The translations under genes were made by a program, and so were the position numbers. Of a DNA stretch of 64,000 bases, positions 37,370-46,523 are shown piece by piece. The DNA comes from JAJFHI01 sp050633705 (GTDB taxonomy: Bacteria; Pseudomonadota; Alphaproteobacteria; Rhizobiales; Hyphomicrobiaceae): positions 124,001 through 188,000 of the forward strand of contig JBOEGZ010000020.1 of the NCBI GenBank assembly GCA_050633705.1, written 5' to 3'. Below the pieces are notes generated by a model. The model did no database searches, was not told the origin of the DNA, and worked only from the letters and a program-made list of their open reading frames with translations. How positions within the stretch are numbered: position 1 is the stretch's first letter; each line of letters starts with the position of its first letter.

Positions 37370-37451
37370 GGCAATTTCCTCTCCAGTTCGTCTAGGTTCG
37401 CCCGTGGTTGGTGCAAATTTTACTGCACCTCAAGGTTTGGGGACTCCGCCT

Positions 37452-39089
37452 ATGAGATTTGGAACTGGAACAGCTGCGACAATTGCAGCGTTATTTCTTA
37501 CAGCGCTACTGGCATTTATAGGATCGATTGTGGGCAGCGATGCGCTCTTTCGAACCCATTCGCTTGTGCTTTTCCTGGTTTTAGCGATCGCGACGATCAT
37601 GACCTTGCGATCGACGACGTTTGCGCCCGAAGGCGGATCTGAAGCGGTTGCAAAAGACACGTCCGGTTACATGGACGACGTCATTCGATACGGCGTTATC
37701 GCGACCATGTTTTGGGGCGTTGTTGGGTTTCTTGTTGGCGTTGTAATCGCCGCACAACTTTCCTGGCCAGAACTCAATATTCAGCCATATTTCAACTTTG
37801 GACGTGTTCGCCCCCTACACACATCGGCGGTTATTTTTGCGTTTGGTGGAAACGCACTCATCGCCACCAGCTTTTATGTCGTCCAGCGAACGTGTCGCGC
37901 GCGTTTGTTTGGCGGGGGACTGGGATGGTTTGTCTTCTGGGGGTATCAACTGTTTATTGTCCTGGCTGCAACAGGCTATTTGCTGGGGTCAACGCAATCC
38001 AAAGAATATGCAGAACCAGAATGGTACGTTGATTTGTGGTTGACGATCGTATGGGTGGCTTATCTGATTGTATTTATGGGCACATTGTTTAAGCGCAAAG
38101 AGCCCCATATTTACGTCGCCAACTGGTTTTTCCTCGCCTTCATTGTCACCGTTGCGTTGCTTCATGTCGTCAACAATCTGGCGATACCGGTTTCGTTCCT
38201 TGGCGCCAAAAGTTACTCAGCATTTGCCGGTGTACAGGATGCGCTCACGCAATGGTGGTACGGCCACAACGCCGTTGGCTTCTTCTTAACGGCTGGCTTC
38301 CTCGGAATGATGTATTATTTCGTACCCAAGCAAGCCGGTCGACCGGTCTATTCCTATCGTCTCTCTATCGTTCACTTTTGGTCACTGATCTTTCTTTATA
38401 TTTGGGCCGGACCACACCACCTCCACTACACCGCGTTGCCTGATTGGGCACAAACGCTCGGTATGGTGTTCTCCATCATGTTGTGGATGCCCTCGTGGGG
38501 TGGAATGATCAATGGCCTCATGACTTTGTCAGGTGCCTGGGACAAGTTACGCACCGATCCCGTTCTTCGCATGATGGTACTCGCGATCGCATTCTATGGC
38601 ATGTCCACGTTCGAAGGTCCGGTGATGTCAATTAAGTCTGTCAACTCGTTGTCACACTATACGGACTGGACGATCGGACATGTGCATTCCGGTGCGCTTG
38701 GTTGGAACGGCATGATTACCTTTGCGGCTGTGTACTATCTTGTCCCAAAATTATGGAACAAAGAGGGGCTCTACTCTCTCCGCCTTGTTAACTGGCATCT
38801 GTGGCTTGCAACGATTGGTATTGTCATTTACGCCGCCGTTATGTGGGTCGCAGGTATCACGCAAGGTCTCATGTGGCGTGAGTACGACGATCAGGGCTTC
38901 CTCGTGAACTCATTTATCGAAACCGTCACGGCGATCCATCCAGAATACGTCATGAGAACCATCGGTGGCCTGCTCTATCTCAGCGGCGCGTTGGTCATGG
39001 TCTACAATGTTTACCGAACCATCCGTGGTGAACAACGCGAAGAAACACCCATCGGTGGTTCTGCTCCATCACTCACGCCTGCGGAGTAA
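37452..39089 (+). CDS. ccoN: cbb3-type cytochrome c oxidase subunit I
   Basis: 545 residues from the ATG at 37452 (GGGGAC upstream). A GTG at 37404 is in frame but would coincide with the expected transcript start. Twelve or more membrane helices carry the heme b and heme b3-CuB ligands: RPLHTSAVIF, the WWYGHNAVGFF and WAGPHHLHYTALPDW segments, and the paired histidines in DWTIGHVHSGALGWNG. It is the catalytic subunit of the high-affinity terminal oxidase that reduces oxygen at low concentration and pumps protons. It opens an eight-gene unit on one strand. Confidence 0.97.
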   Translation: MRFGTGTAATIAALFLTALLAFIGSIVGSDALFRTHSLVLFLVLAIATIMTLRSTTFAPEGGSEAVAKDTSGYMDDVIRYGVIATMFWGVVGFLVGVVIAAQLSWPELNIQPYFNFGRVRPLHTSAVIFAFGGNALIATSFYVVQRTCRARLFGGGLGWFVFWGYQLFIVLAATGYLLGSTQSKEYAEPEWYVDLWLTIVWVAYLIVFMGTLFKRKEPHIYVANWFFLAFIVTVALLHVVNNLAIPVSFLGAKSYSAFAGVQDALTQWWYGHNAVGFFLTAGFLGMMYYFVPKQAGRPVYSYRLSIVHFWSLIFLYIWAGPHHLHYTALPDWAQTLGMVFSIMLWMPSWGGMINGLMTLSGAWDKLRTDPVLRMMVLAIAFYGMSTFEGPVMSIKSVNSLSHYTDWTIGHVHSGALGWNGMITFAAVYYLVPKLWNKEGLYSLRLVNWHLWLATIGIVIYAAVMWVAGITQGLMWREYDDQGFLVNSFIETVTAIHPEYVMRTIGGLLYLSGALVMVYNVYRTIRGEQREETPIGGSAPSLTPAE

Positions 39090-39094
39090 GAAAG

Positions 39095-39829
39095 ATGTCA
39101 AAAAGATTTAACCACGGTATCATCGAACGTAACGCGTCGTTGTTGCTCGTACTGTCATTGGTCGTTGTCTTGATTGGCGGCATCGTAGAAATTGTTCCAT
39201 TGTTCTACGTCAAGAATACCATTGAAAAAGTCGAGGGTGTGCGGCCTTACAGTCCGCTCGAACTGGTTGGACGAAACATCTACATTCGTGAAGGGTGTTA
39301 CACCTGTCACAGTCAGATGATCCGGCCATTCCGTGACGAAGTTGAACGCTATGGGCATTACTCGCTGGCGGCCGAAAGCATGTACGACCATCCATTCCAA
39401 TGGGGGTCAAAGCGGACAGGACCGGATCTGGCGCGAGTCGGTGGGCGTTACTCTGATTATTGGCACGTCAATCACCTCAAGGATCCTAAAAGTGTCGTGC
39501 CAGACTCCATCATGCCGAAGTACGGTTTTTTGGCCGAGGCCAAAATCGAAACAAAAGATATTGCAGAGCACCTGAAGACCAACCGCCTGGTTGGCGTGCC
39601 CTATACAGACGACATGATCAAGAACGCCGCGGCGGACCTGGTGGCCCAAGCCAATCCGGAAAGCGAAGGTAGCGATGCGGTAAAGGAGCGATATCCAAAA
39701 GCTGTTGTGAGCAACTTCGACGGCAACACTGAGGAGCTGACAGAAATGGACGCAATGGTCGCCTACTTGCAAATGCTTGGAACGCTCGTTGATTTCGACG
39801 CCTACAAAGCAAAAGAAAATCTAAGATAA
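39095..39829 (+). CDS. ccoO: cbb3 oxidase subunit II, monoheme cytochrome c
   Basis: 244 residues, 5 bases after ccoN. One N-terminal helix (ASLLLVLSLVVVLIGGIVEI) anchors a periplasmic domain with the heme site EGCYTCHSQMIRPF and later methionines (VPDSIMPKYGFL). The length and layout match CcoO. It passes electrons from CcoP to the catalytic subunit. Confidence 0.97.
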   Translation: MSKRFNHGIIERNASLLLVLSLVVVLIGGIVEIVPLFYVKNTIEKVEGVRPYSPLELVGRNIYIREGCYTCHSQMIRPFRDEVERYGHYSLAAESMYDHPFQWGSKRTGPDLARVGGRYSDYWHVNHLKDPKSVVPDSIMPKYGFLAEAKIETKDIAEHLKTNRLVGVPYTDDMIKNAAADLVAQANPESEGSDAVKERYPKAVVSNFDGNTEELTEMDAMVAYLQMLGTLVDFDAYKAKENLR

Positions 39830-39841
39830 GAGGCAGTTGGC

Positions 39842-40009
39842 ATGTTCTACGAAACCCTTCGCCAAATGGCAGATAGCTGGGGCCTTCTCTACCTCACGAT
39901 CATGTTTGTTGGCATCGTGATTTACACGTTTCGACCTGGTTCGCGTGAGCAGGCTGAGCAAATAAGCAATATCCCATTTAAAGAGGACAATTCCGATGTC
40001 CAAGACTGA
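39842..40009 (+). CDS. ccoQ: cbb3 oxidase small subunit CcoQ
   Basis: 55 residues, with AGAGGCAG before the ATG. One membrane helix (SWGLLYLTIMFVGIVIYTFRPG) and an acidic tail that includes the pattern IPFKEDNSD, typical of CcoQ/FixQ. It stabilises the core complex. Its last 14 bases overlap the start of ccoP. Confidence 0.93.
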   Translation: MFYETLRQMADSWGLLYLTIMFVGIVIYTFRPGSREQAEQISNIPFKEDNSDVQD

Positions 40010-40877
40010 GCATGATGACGTTACTGGTATTGAAACAACAGGACATGAGTGGGATGGTATCCGAGAGCTGAACAATCCACTTCCGCGTTGGTGGCTTTGG
40101 ACGTTTTACGCCACAGTCCTGTTTGCTATCGGATACATGATCTACTACCCCTCAATTCCTTTAATTGAAGGGTCGACGATGGGGATTTCCGGTGAGACCA
40201 ACCGCTCTATTCTCAAAGAAGAGATGGCGGCGATTGAGCGACAAAATGCTGGACTTCGCGAGCAGCTCAAAACAACGCCTCTCGCAGACATCGAAAAGAA
40301 CGAGCCTTTGTTTCGATACGCGCTGGCAGGTGGATCGTCGCTTTTCAAAGTTAACTGCTCACAGTGCCATGGATCTGGAGCTCAAGGTGCACCAGGCTAT
40401 CCAAACTTAAACGACGACGATTGGCTTTGGGGGGGAGACCTGCAAACAATCTACTTGAGCATTAATCATGGCATTCGCAACGAAGAGGACGACGACGCAC
40501 GCACCTCCTTGATGCCGGCATTTAAGGGTGTGCTTGAACCACAGCAAATTCGCGATGTTTCGCAATACGTCATTTCCATCTCTGGTCGTAAAGCCGATAG
40601 CGCGACTGCGCAACGTGGCAAAGCAATCTATGATGAGAACTGCGCCAGCTGCCATGGCGATAAGGGGCAAGGCTTGAGAGAGTTTGGAGCCCCAAAGCTT
40701 ACAGATGCGCTGTGGCTATACGGAATGTCGGCCGCTGAAATCACGACGCAAGTGGAAAAGCCACAGCATGGCGTCATGCCAGCCTGGGGTGAGCGTCTGG
40801 GCGAAGCGGCTGTAAAACAACTCGCGCTTTATGTTTACAGTCTTGGCGGTGGTGAAAAAACAGAACCGGCAGAGTAA
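39996..40877 (+). CDS. ccoP: cbb3 oxidase subunit III, diheme cytochrome c
   Basis: 293 residues; ribosome site AGAGGA inside ccoQ. The N-terminus has TGHEWDGIRELNNPLPRWW, a CcoP hallmark, then a membrane helix, and two cytochrome c domains with CSQCHG (about residue 120) and CASCHG (about residue 210), each with a downstream Met ligand (TSLMPAFKG, GVMPAWGE). It takes electrons from soluble cytochromes c. Confidence 0.97.
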   Translation: MSKTEHDDVTGIETTGHEWDGIRELNNPLPRWWLWTFYATVLFAIGYMIYYPSIPLIEGSTMGISGETNRSILKEEMAAIERQNAGLREQLKTTPLADIEKNEPLFRYALAGGSSLFKVNCSQCHGSGAQGAPGYPNLNDDDWLWGGDLQTIYLSINHGIRNEEDDDARTSLMPAFKGVLEPQQIRDVSQYVISISGRKADSATAQRGKAIYDENCASCHGDKGQGLREFGAPKLTDALWLYGMSAAEITTQVEKPQHGVMPAWGERLGEAAVKQLALYVYSLGGGEKTEPAE

Positions 40878-40900
40878 AACTTTCAGGACCTTGAAAATTT

Positions 40901-42463
40901 ATGGCAACCGAACCAACGGTCGAAAGAATCGAAGCTGAAGCTGTAAACGCAAAGGCAAATCGGTCGCTGTATGCCAAACGAAAGAAGATTCATCCCAAAA
41001 GAGCGCGCGGCTGGTTTCGCTCTTTAAAGTGGTGGATCATGGCAGTAACGCTTGGCATCTATTACCTCACACCCTGGGTCCGGTGGGACCGCGGCCCACA
41101 TGCTCCTGATCAAGCCGTGCTCGTCGATTTGGCCAATCGGCGGTTTTATTTCTTCTTCATCGAGATCTGGCCGCATGAGTTCTTCTACGTGGCAGGCCTG
41201 CTGGTTATGGCCGGCATTGGACTGTTTTTTATTACCTCGACGGTTGGACGGGCCTGGTGCGGTTACACCTGCCCGCAAACGGTATGGGTCGACCTGTTTC
41301 TCGTTGTCGAACGCTATTTCGAAGGTGACAGAAATGCGCGGATCAAGCTCGATGCCGCACCTTGGACTGGGTCCAAAATCGCCAAAAGCTTAGCAAAACA
41401 TTTCGTTTGGATTTTAATTGCAATCGCAACCGGCGGCGCCTGGATATTCTATTTCGCCGACGCTCCAACGCTTGCTGGTCAATTTATTCGTGGCGAAGCC
41501 CTTCACGTCGCCTATGCGACTGTCGCCATTCTTACCGCAACAACGTACGTATTTGGCGGACTAATGCGCGAGCAGGTCTGCACCTATATGTGCCCCTGGC
41601 CGCGTATTCAAGCCGCGATGTTGGACGAACACTCCCTGGTCGTAACCTACAATGATTGGCGCGGAGAACCACGCAGCAGACACGCAAAGAAACACGCACG
41701 TCAGGGCGATATCGTTGGCGATTGCGTGGACTGCAACGCCTGTGTCGCTGTATGTCCGATGGGTATCGACATTCGTGATGGTCAACAACTCGAATGCATT
41801 ACATGTGCCTTGTGCATCGATGCATGCGACGAGGTGATGGAAAAAATTGGCAGGCCAGATGGCTTGATTTCCTACTCAACACTGGAAACCTATGACGGAA
41901 ATATGAGTTTGGCCAAAGGTGGCGATGTCGACGGCACGATCAACCCAACGCGCGTACACGATGGCGACGGATCGATGTCAGACAAGCTTGCACACTTCCA
42001 TCTGCGTGACCTTTTCCGACCTCGGACAATAATCTATGCAACCATTTATACTCTAATCGGGCTTGGTCTCCTGACAGCATTGCTGTTGCGCGACAGGCTC
42101 GACGTCAATGTTCTGCACGAACGCAATCCCGTGTTTGTGCGTTTAAGTGATGGATCAATTCGCAACGGCTATCAGTTGAAAATTCTCAACATGAAGACCG
42201 AACCGCGCCGCTTTGAGATTTCAATTTCCGGGCTTGAAGGCGCTAAGATAAGGTTCGGATCTCGTGGCGACACGCGCGACACGGACTCACAAGTGTCCGT
42301 TCGCGCCAATCGCCTCGCGAACATAAAAACTTTTGTGACACTACCAAGCGACAAGATAAAAAAACAGCGCATGAATTTCACATTCATCATTCGAGAGCTT
42401 GCCGGAGATGAAAAAGCAAGTGCCGATGCTGTATTCGACAGCCCAGAGGACGCATTCCAATGA
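40901..42463 (+). CDS. ccoG: cbb3 oxidase assembly protein CcoG (RdxA/FixG), polyferredoxin
   Basis: 520 residues. Several membrane helices and the cysteine sets GRAWCGYTCPQTVW, EQVCTYMCPWPR, CVDCNACVAVCPMGID and CITCALCIDACDEVM, the last two forming 4Fe-4S clusters. The C-terminal ~120 residues form an Ig-like periplasmic domain (NPVFVRLSDGSIRNGYQLKI). CcoG reduces copper for insertion into the oxidase. The gene ends inside the start of ccoH (4-base overlap). Confidence 0.96.
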   Translation: MATEPTVERIEAEAVNAKANRSLYAKRKKIHPKRARGWFRSLKWWIMAVTLGIYYLTPWVRWDRGPHAPDQAVLVDLANRRFYFFFIEIWPHEFFYVAGLLVMAGIGLFFITSTVGRAWCGYTCPQTVWVDLFLVVERYFEGDRNARIKLDAAPWTGSKIAKSLAKHFVWILIAIATGGAWIFYFADAPTLAGQFIRGEALHVAYATVAILTATTYVFGGLMREQVCTYMCPWPRIQAAMLDEHSLVVTYNDWRGEPRSRHAKKHARQGDIVGDCVDCNACVAVCPMGIDIRDGQQLECITCALCIDACDEVMEKIGRPDGLISYSTLETYDGNMSLAKGGDVDGTINPTRVHDGDGSMSDKLAHFHLRDLFRPRTIIYATIYTLIGLGLLTALLLRDRLDVNVLHERNPVFVRLSDGSIRNGYQLKILNMKTEPRRFEISISGLEGAKIRFGSRGDTRDTDSQVSVRANRLANIKTFVTLPSDKIKKQRMNFTFIIRELAGDEKASADAVFDSPEDAFQ

Positions 42464-42975
42464 CAAATCCATGCCCTATGTCAAACAAAGGTACTTTCAC
42501 CGGCAGACACATGCTGATGATCATGATTGCATTCTTTGGCACGATTCTTTCGGTCAATATTTTAATGGCCGTCGTGGCATCGCGCAGCTGGACAGGTCTG
42601 GTTGTCAAAAACAGCTACGTCGCATCTCAGAAATTCAACAAAGAGCTTGTCGCCGCGCGCAATCAGGACAAACTGGGTTGGCGCGATCGCGTGACTTACG
42701 ACGGAGGGCGTATAGAGCTTCGCTTAGAAGATGCCAACCGGGCACCGGTGGTCCTGAAAAATGTCATTGCCGAAATCGGACGACCCGCTTTCGAACAGCA
42801 AGACCAAACCATCAAGCTGACGAGAGCGAGTGACGGACAATACGTCAGCAACATAAGACTTGCACCGGGCCCCTGGCAGATCCGAATTGTCGCAGATTAT
42901 GACGTTGGCTCTTACCGAATAGACAAGCGGTTCACGGTTTCCACATCACCAAATTCCAGGAGTGACGGGTCATGA
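42460..42975 (+). CDS. ccoH: cbb3 oxidase assembly protein CcoH (FixH)
   Basis: 171 residues. One membrane helix (TGRHMLMIMIAFFGTILSVNILMAVVA) is followed by the FixH pattern RSWTGLVVKNSYVASQKFN and a periplasmic Ig-like domain. FixH is needed for assembly and contacts subunit III. Start and stop codons overlap the neighbours by 4 bases on both sides, so translation is coupled. Confidence 0.93.
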   Translation: MTNPCPMSNKGTFTGRHMLMIMIAFFGTILSVNILMAVVASRSWTGLVVKNSYVASQKFNKELVAARNQDKLGWRDRVTYDGGRIELRLEDANRAPVVLKNVIAEIGRPAFEQQDQTIKLTRASDGQYVSNIRLAPGPWQIRIVADYDVGSYRIDKRFTVSTSPNSRSDGS

Positions 42976-45293
42976 CATGCTGTGCAGGCGCAATCGCAGC
43001 CCAGGCCGATGAAATGAGCATGCATGCAAGCCAAGAAACCTTGCTTGCTGCATCTAAACTTCTAGAAAATGACTTGATTCAAAGTGACCTACTTGTTCCG
43101 GGTATGCACTGCGCCACTTGCATAAAAAAAATAGAGAACGGGTTGAAAAATCTCCCCGATGTCTCATCGGTGCGTGCCAACTTATCGACACGGCGCGTCA
43201 GCATACAATGGTCGAAAACCAACAACAAAGCTCGCGACTTCGTGTCGGAACTTGCAAATCTTGGCTTCGAGGCCACGATTTTTGACCTCGCCGATATTGA
43301 GACCGAAAACGATTCGATTACCCGACACTTGTTGTTTTGCCTTGCAATCGCGGGATTTGCATCAGCAAATATTATGCTTCTTTCAATTTCTGTCTGGTCA
43401 GGTGCTGATCCAGAAACCACAAAACTCTTTCACCTTGTTTCAGGTCTCATCGCGGTTCCCACCGTGTTTTATTCCGGGCGACCATTCTTCCATTCAGCCA
43501 TCGCTGCATTGAAAGCGCGTCGCCTCAACATGGATGTACCAATTTCGTTGGCAGTGCTGCTGGCTCTTGGCATGAGTGTTTACGAAAGCATGACAGGCGG
43601 ATTGGAAGCCTATTTCGACGCCGCTGTCATGCTCCTCTTTTTCCTTCTTATCGGACGTTACCTCGACCACATGATGCGTGACCGCGCCCGTGGCGCAATA
43701 CTGCGCCTTGCCCGGCTCATGCCCAAGGTCGCCCGGGTGATTTCAGCCAATGGAGGCGTGACGTATAAACCCCTCAGCGAAATTACGATCGGCGAAGAAA
43801 TTCTTGTAATGTCGGGCGAGCATGTTCCACTTGATGGTCTCATCGTCGCCGGTGCAAGTGACCTGGATCGCTCACTGGTCACTGGAGAAAGTACACCTGT
43901 CAGCGTTCAACCAGGTCGTGAAATCGAGGCAGGGATTGTCAATTTGACCGGCCTCCTAACCATCCGTGTTACCAAAAATTCTGAAAATTCTTTTGTTGCC
44001 GAAGTCATTCAAATGATGGAGGCGGCCGAACAAAACAAATCACACTTTGTTCGGATCGCTGACCGAGCCGCGCAAATTTATGCTCCTGCCGTTCACTTGC
44101 TGGCAGCCCTTACCTTTGTCGGCTGGATGTTTTCGACGGGCGGCGATTGGCAGGCTTCTCTTTATACCGCCATTGCGGTTTTGATCATCACATGCCCATG
44201 CGCACTTGGACTTGCCGTTCCTATCGCACAGGTCGTTGCGGCCAATCGTTTGTTCAAAGATGGCATTCTTCTCAAAGATGGAGCCGCACTAGAGAAACTT
44301 GCAGGCATTGACACGGCGATCTTTGATAAAACCGGAACTCTGACATTTGGTGACCTCAGAATTGTCGATACCTGCGGCGGCACAAAAACCGAACGTGACC
44401 TGGCCACGAGTTTAGCAAGCCTTTCAACCCACCCGGTTTCGCGCGCTTTTGAGACCTTCGACACGAACATCAGATCAAACATGCTGTCTGACATTGTCGA
44501 ACATCCAGGCCTTGGAATTGAAGCGACATACAAAGATAACAAAATCCGACTAGGGCGGCGGCCGTGGGTTGAAGAGATCACTCAACCGACCAACCCTCAA
44601 CAGGCTTTAGGCAACAGTGAAGTGTGTTTTGCAATTGCTTGCAAAAACATCGTTACGTTTTCACTGTCTGACACCCTTCGTTTCGACGCTGCAGAGACGA
44701 TTGAGGCTTTGAAACTCGAGGGTATCGACATCGAACTTCTCTCCGGCGACACCGAAAGTGCTGTCGCCGCAACCGCGCATAATCTTAAGATCGAAAATTA
44801 TTCCGCCGAGCTGAAACCTGGCGACAAAATGGAACACTTGTTGGAACGACAAAGCTCAGGGAAAACCGTGCTCTACGTTGGCGATGGGCTCAACGATGCA
44901 CCGGCTCTTGCTGCTTCGAATGTTTCAATTGCACCGTCAACAGGTTGTGATGTTGGACGCATGTCTGCTGACTTTGTATTTACCGGGCGCGGCTTTGGCG
45001 CAATTAATACAGCACTGAAAGTTGCCCGATCGACAAACAATGTCGTCAAACAGAACTTTGCACTTGCTGTGCTCTACAACTGCATCGCGGTACCGATTGC
45101 CGTTTCCGGATTTGTCACCCCGCTCATCGCCGCCATTGCCATGTCAGCATCATCACTTGTTGTCATCGCCAACAGCTTGAGGCTTAATCAAGTGAAGGCC
45201 GAGCCTAAGACGTTGTCGTTATATTCGACTCCGATCAATCACCACATGACCAAGCACACCTCGCACCACCCACACCTGATAGGTGCAAAATGA
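42972..45293 (+). CDS. ccoI: Copper-transporting P1B-type ATPase CcoI (FixI)
   Basis: 773 residues. An N-terminal metal-binding domain with VPGMHCATCIKKIENGL, eight membrane helices, the copper path motif ITCPCALGLAVP, the phosphorylation site FDKTGTLTFG, HP motif SLSTHPVSRAF and the hinge YVGDGLNDAPAL. It exports copper needed to mature the oxidase. The extreme N-terminus is cysteine-containing (MTCCAG) and the C-terminus is histidine-rich (NHHMTKHTSHHPH), a possible extra copper-binding tail. Both gene ends overlap neighbours by 4 bases. Confidence 0.96.
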   Translation: MTCCAGAIAAQADEMSMHASQETLLAASKLLENDLIQSDLLVPGMHCATCIKKIENGLKNLPDVSSVRANLSTRRVSIQWSKTNNKARDFVSELANLGFEATIFDLADIETENDSITRHLLFCLAIAGFASANIMLLSISVWSGADPETTKLFHLVSGLIAVPTVFYSGRPFFHSAIAALKARRLNMDVPISLAVLLALGMSVYESMTGGLEAYFDAAVMLLFFLLIGRYLDHMMRDRARGAILRLARLMPKVARVISANGGVTYKPLSEITIGEEILVMSGEHVPLDGLIVAGASDLDRSLVTGESTPVSVQPGREIEAGIVNLTGLLTIRVTKNSENSFVAEVIQMMEAAEQNKSHFVRIADRAAQIYAPAVHLLAALTFVGWMFSTGGDWQASLYTAIAVLIITCPCALGLAVPIAQVVAANRLFKDGILLKDGAALEKLAGIDTAIFDKTGTLTFGDLRIVDTCGGTKTERDLATSLASLSTHPVSRAFETFDTNIRSNMLSDIVEHPGLGIEATYKDNKIRLGRRPWVEEITQPTNPQQALGNSEVCFAIACKNIVTFSLSDTLRFDAAETIEALKLEGIDIELLSGDTESAVAATAHNLKIENYSAELKPGDKMEHLLERQSSGKTVLYVGDGLNDAPALAASNVSIAPSTGCDVGRMSADFVFTGRGFGAINTALKVARSTNNVVKQNFALAVLYNCIAVPIAVSGFVTPLIAAIAMSASSLVVIANSLRLNQVKAEPKTLSLYSTPINHHMTKHTSHHPHLIGAK

Positions 45294-45433
45294 ACCAACT
45301 CGTTTTCTTGATACCGATAGCTTTATTTCTTGGTGCACTAGGGCTTGCCGCTTTTATATGGAGTGTCAGGTCTGGGCAATTTGATGACCTGGATGGTGCG
45401 GGTGAACGTATTCTGAACGATGACGACGAATAG
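45290..45433 (+). CDS. ccoS: cbb3 oxidase maturation protein CcoS
   Basis: 47 residues, overlapping ccoI by 4 bases. One membrane helix (MNQLVFLIPIALFLGALGLA) and the CcoS pattern FIWSVRSGQFDDLDGAGERIL followed by an acidic end. It is needed for cofactor insertion into the oxidase. It ends the operon, 17 bases before the convergent membrane-protein gene. Confidence 0.93.
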   Translation: MNQLVFLIPIALFLGALGLAAFIWSVRSGQFDDLDGAGERILNDDDE

Positions 45434-45450
45434 TTCGCGATCGTATCGAC

Positions 45451-45780
45451 TTATTTTCGATGGCTCTTTTTTTTAATGACCTCAGCCAAAACCAGAAGTG
45501 CTTTTGCGCCACCCATTGAAAACAAGATCAGTATCGCAAACTCCACAAAGTCGTTGCCAATCCCAAGCCAACGTTTTGTCTCAAGAGCCGCAGCTGCTCC
45601 AATTAACCCACCGACACTACCGATCGCAACATTGGCAAATCCCCCAGAAGCAAATCCGATGATCAAGCCGATGAAAACACCGGGGTAAAGCGAGGGAAGG
45701 TAATGCGGATCCACTAAGCATTCTCCAATTGAACTGCCAGACATTTGGGCAAATTGTACGGTGTAATTCGAGGCGGGCAC
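45451..45780 (-). CDS. Small membrane protein of unknown function
   Basis: 109 residues from a GTG at 45780 that has GAAGG in front; the ATG at 45744 (97 residues) is the alternative. Two glycine-rich helices (SLYPGVFIGLIIGFASGGFANVAIG and the following VGGLIGAAAALE) and a third near the C-terminus (FVEFAILILFSMGGAKALLVLAEV), then a basic end KKKSHRK. No family is recognised. The FNR-type box at 45872-45885 lies between this gene and the hemerythrin-like gene and might control both. Confidence 0.65.
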   Translation of the reverse strand: MPASNYTVQFAQMSGSSIGECLVDPHYLPSLYPGVFIGLIIGFASGGFANVAIGSVGGLIGAAAALETKRWLGIGNDFVEFAILILFSMGGAKALLVLAEVIKKKSHRK

Positions 45781-45871
45781 GAGCCTTCGAGTTGTATCTC
45801 CTGCGCCGGATAATGCAGTTTGTTACGTGTCAATAACGAAGAATTACCTAGCATTCACCGTGCCTCACATC

Positions 45872-45885
45872 GTGATCTAGATCAG
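45872..45885 (+). promoter_or_regulatory. FNR/FixK-type box between membrane-protein and hemerythrin-like genes
   Basis: gTGATctagATCAg keeps the full TGAT-CTAG-ATCA palindrome seen before ccoN. It could act rightward (predicted transcript start near 45920, 86-base leader) or leftward (near 45837). Confidence 0.6.
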
Positions 45886-46005
45886 CACGAAATCAGCAAG
45901 CCTGTGACACAGTGCGCGGCTATGGGATCGCACGTTGCCGATCGTGAAAGTTCCAGTTTTCGTCTCAATCGGTCGTGCATTTTTTAGCTCAGCGGAAATA
46001 GGATT

Positions 46006-46500
46006 ATGCCGACTCCAATCGTTTCTCATAAAGATGAATTTCAAGAGATCATAAACAAGTGCATTGTCTCGATGCGCGATATCCACACGTCACAAATTAA
46101 ACTTTGTGAACACCTTGAAGAAGTCGCCGACAGCTTACCGAAAAACATCAACAAACAATATTGTCTGCACTTGGCAAGAAGCATATTCCCGATGATCAAG
46201 AGCGCACACGAAATCGAAGAGCAGGAGTTCTTCCCAATACTGGAAAAAGTCAAACCGGAAGATGTGAGCTTGGCTGCGAGTATTGAACGCTTGCGTTACG
46301 AGCATTGTGAAGATGAATGCAGCGCCGAAGACGTAACAACTGTTTTGTTCGAATGTGGTCAGTATGGCGCTGTGAAAAACCCAGAACGCGCGGGATATAT
46401 TTTAAGAACTTTTTTTGCCGGTGTTCGGCGCCATATTGCATTTGAACGCGAGTACCTCTTGCCGATGGCCGAACGCGCGCTAAAAAATACCGCTTCTTGA
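46006..46500 (+). CDS. Hemerythrin-like HHE-domain protein
   Basis: 164 residues, all helical. Candidate di-iron ligands are spread as in HHE proteins: His in MRDIHTSQIKLCEHLEE, HEIEEQEFFPILE, then LRYEHCEDECS and RRHIAFEREYLLPMAERAL. AGGA precedes the ATG. It may bind oxygen or nitric oxide, or sense iron, in the cytoplasm. Position beside fnrL and behind an FNR box fits a role in oxygen or NO response (inference). The sequence is divergent, so full metal binding is not certain. Confidence 0.78.
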   Translation: MPTPIVSHKDEFQEIINKCIVSMRDIHTSQIKLCEHLEEVADSLPKNINKQYCLHLARSIFPMIKSAHEIEEQEFFPILEKVKPEDVSLAASIERLRYEHCEDECSAEDVTTVLFECGQYGAVKNPERAGYILRTFFAGVRRHIAFEREYLLPMAERALKNTAS

Positions 46501-46523
46501 AAAAAATTTTAAAACGCGCTGTT

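Larger units (their letters stand above)
36829..37451. other. Divergent control region between acyltransferase and cbb3 operon
   Basis: About 620 bases with two FNR/FixK-like boxes (36910-36923 and 37356-37369), one near each gene. The ~430 bases between them show no recognisable gene or repeat. Confidence 0.5.
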
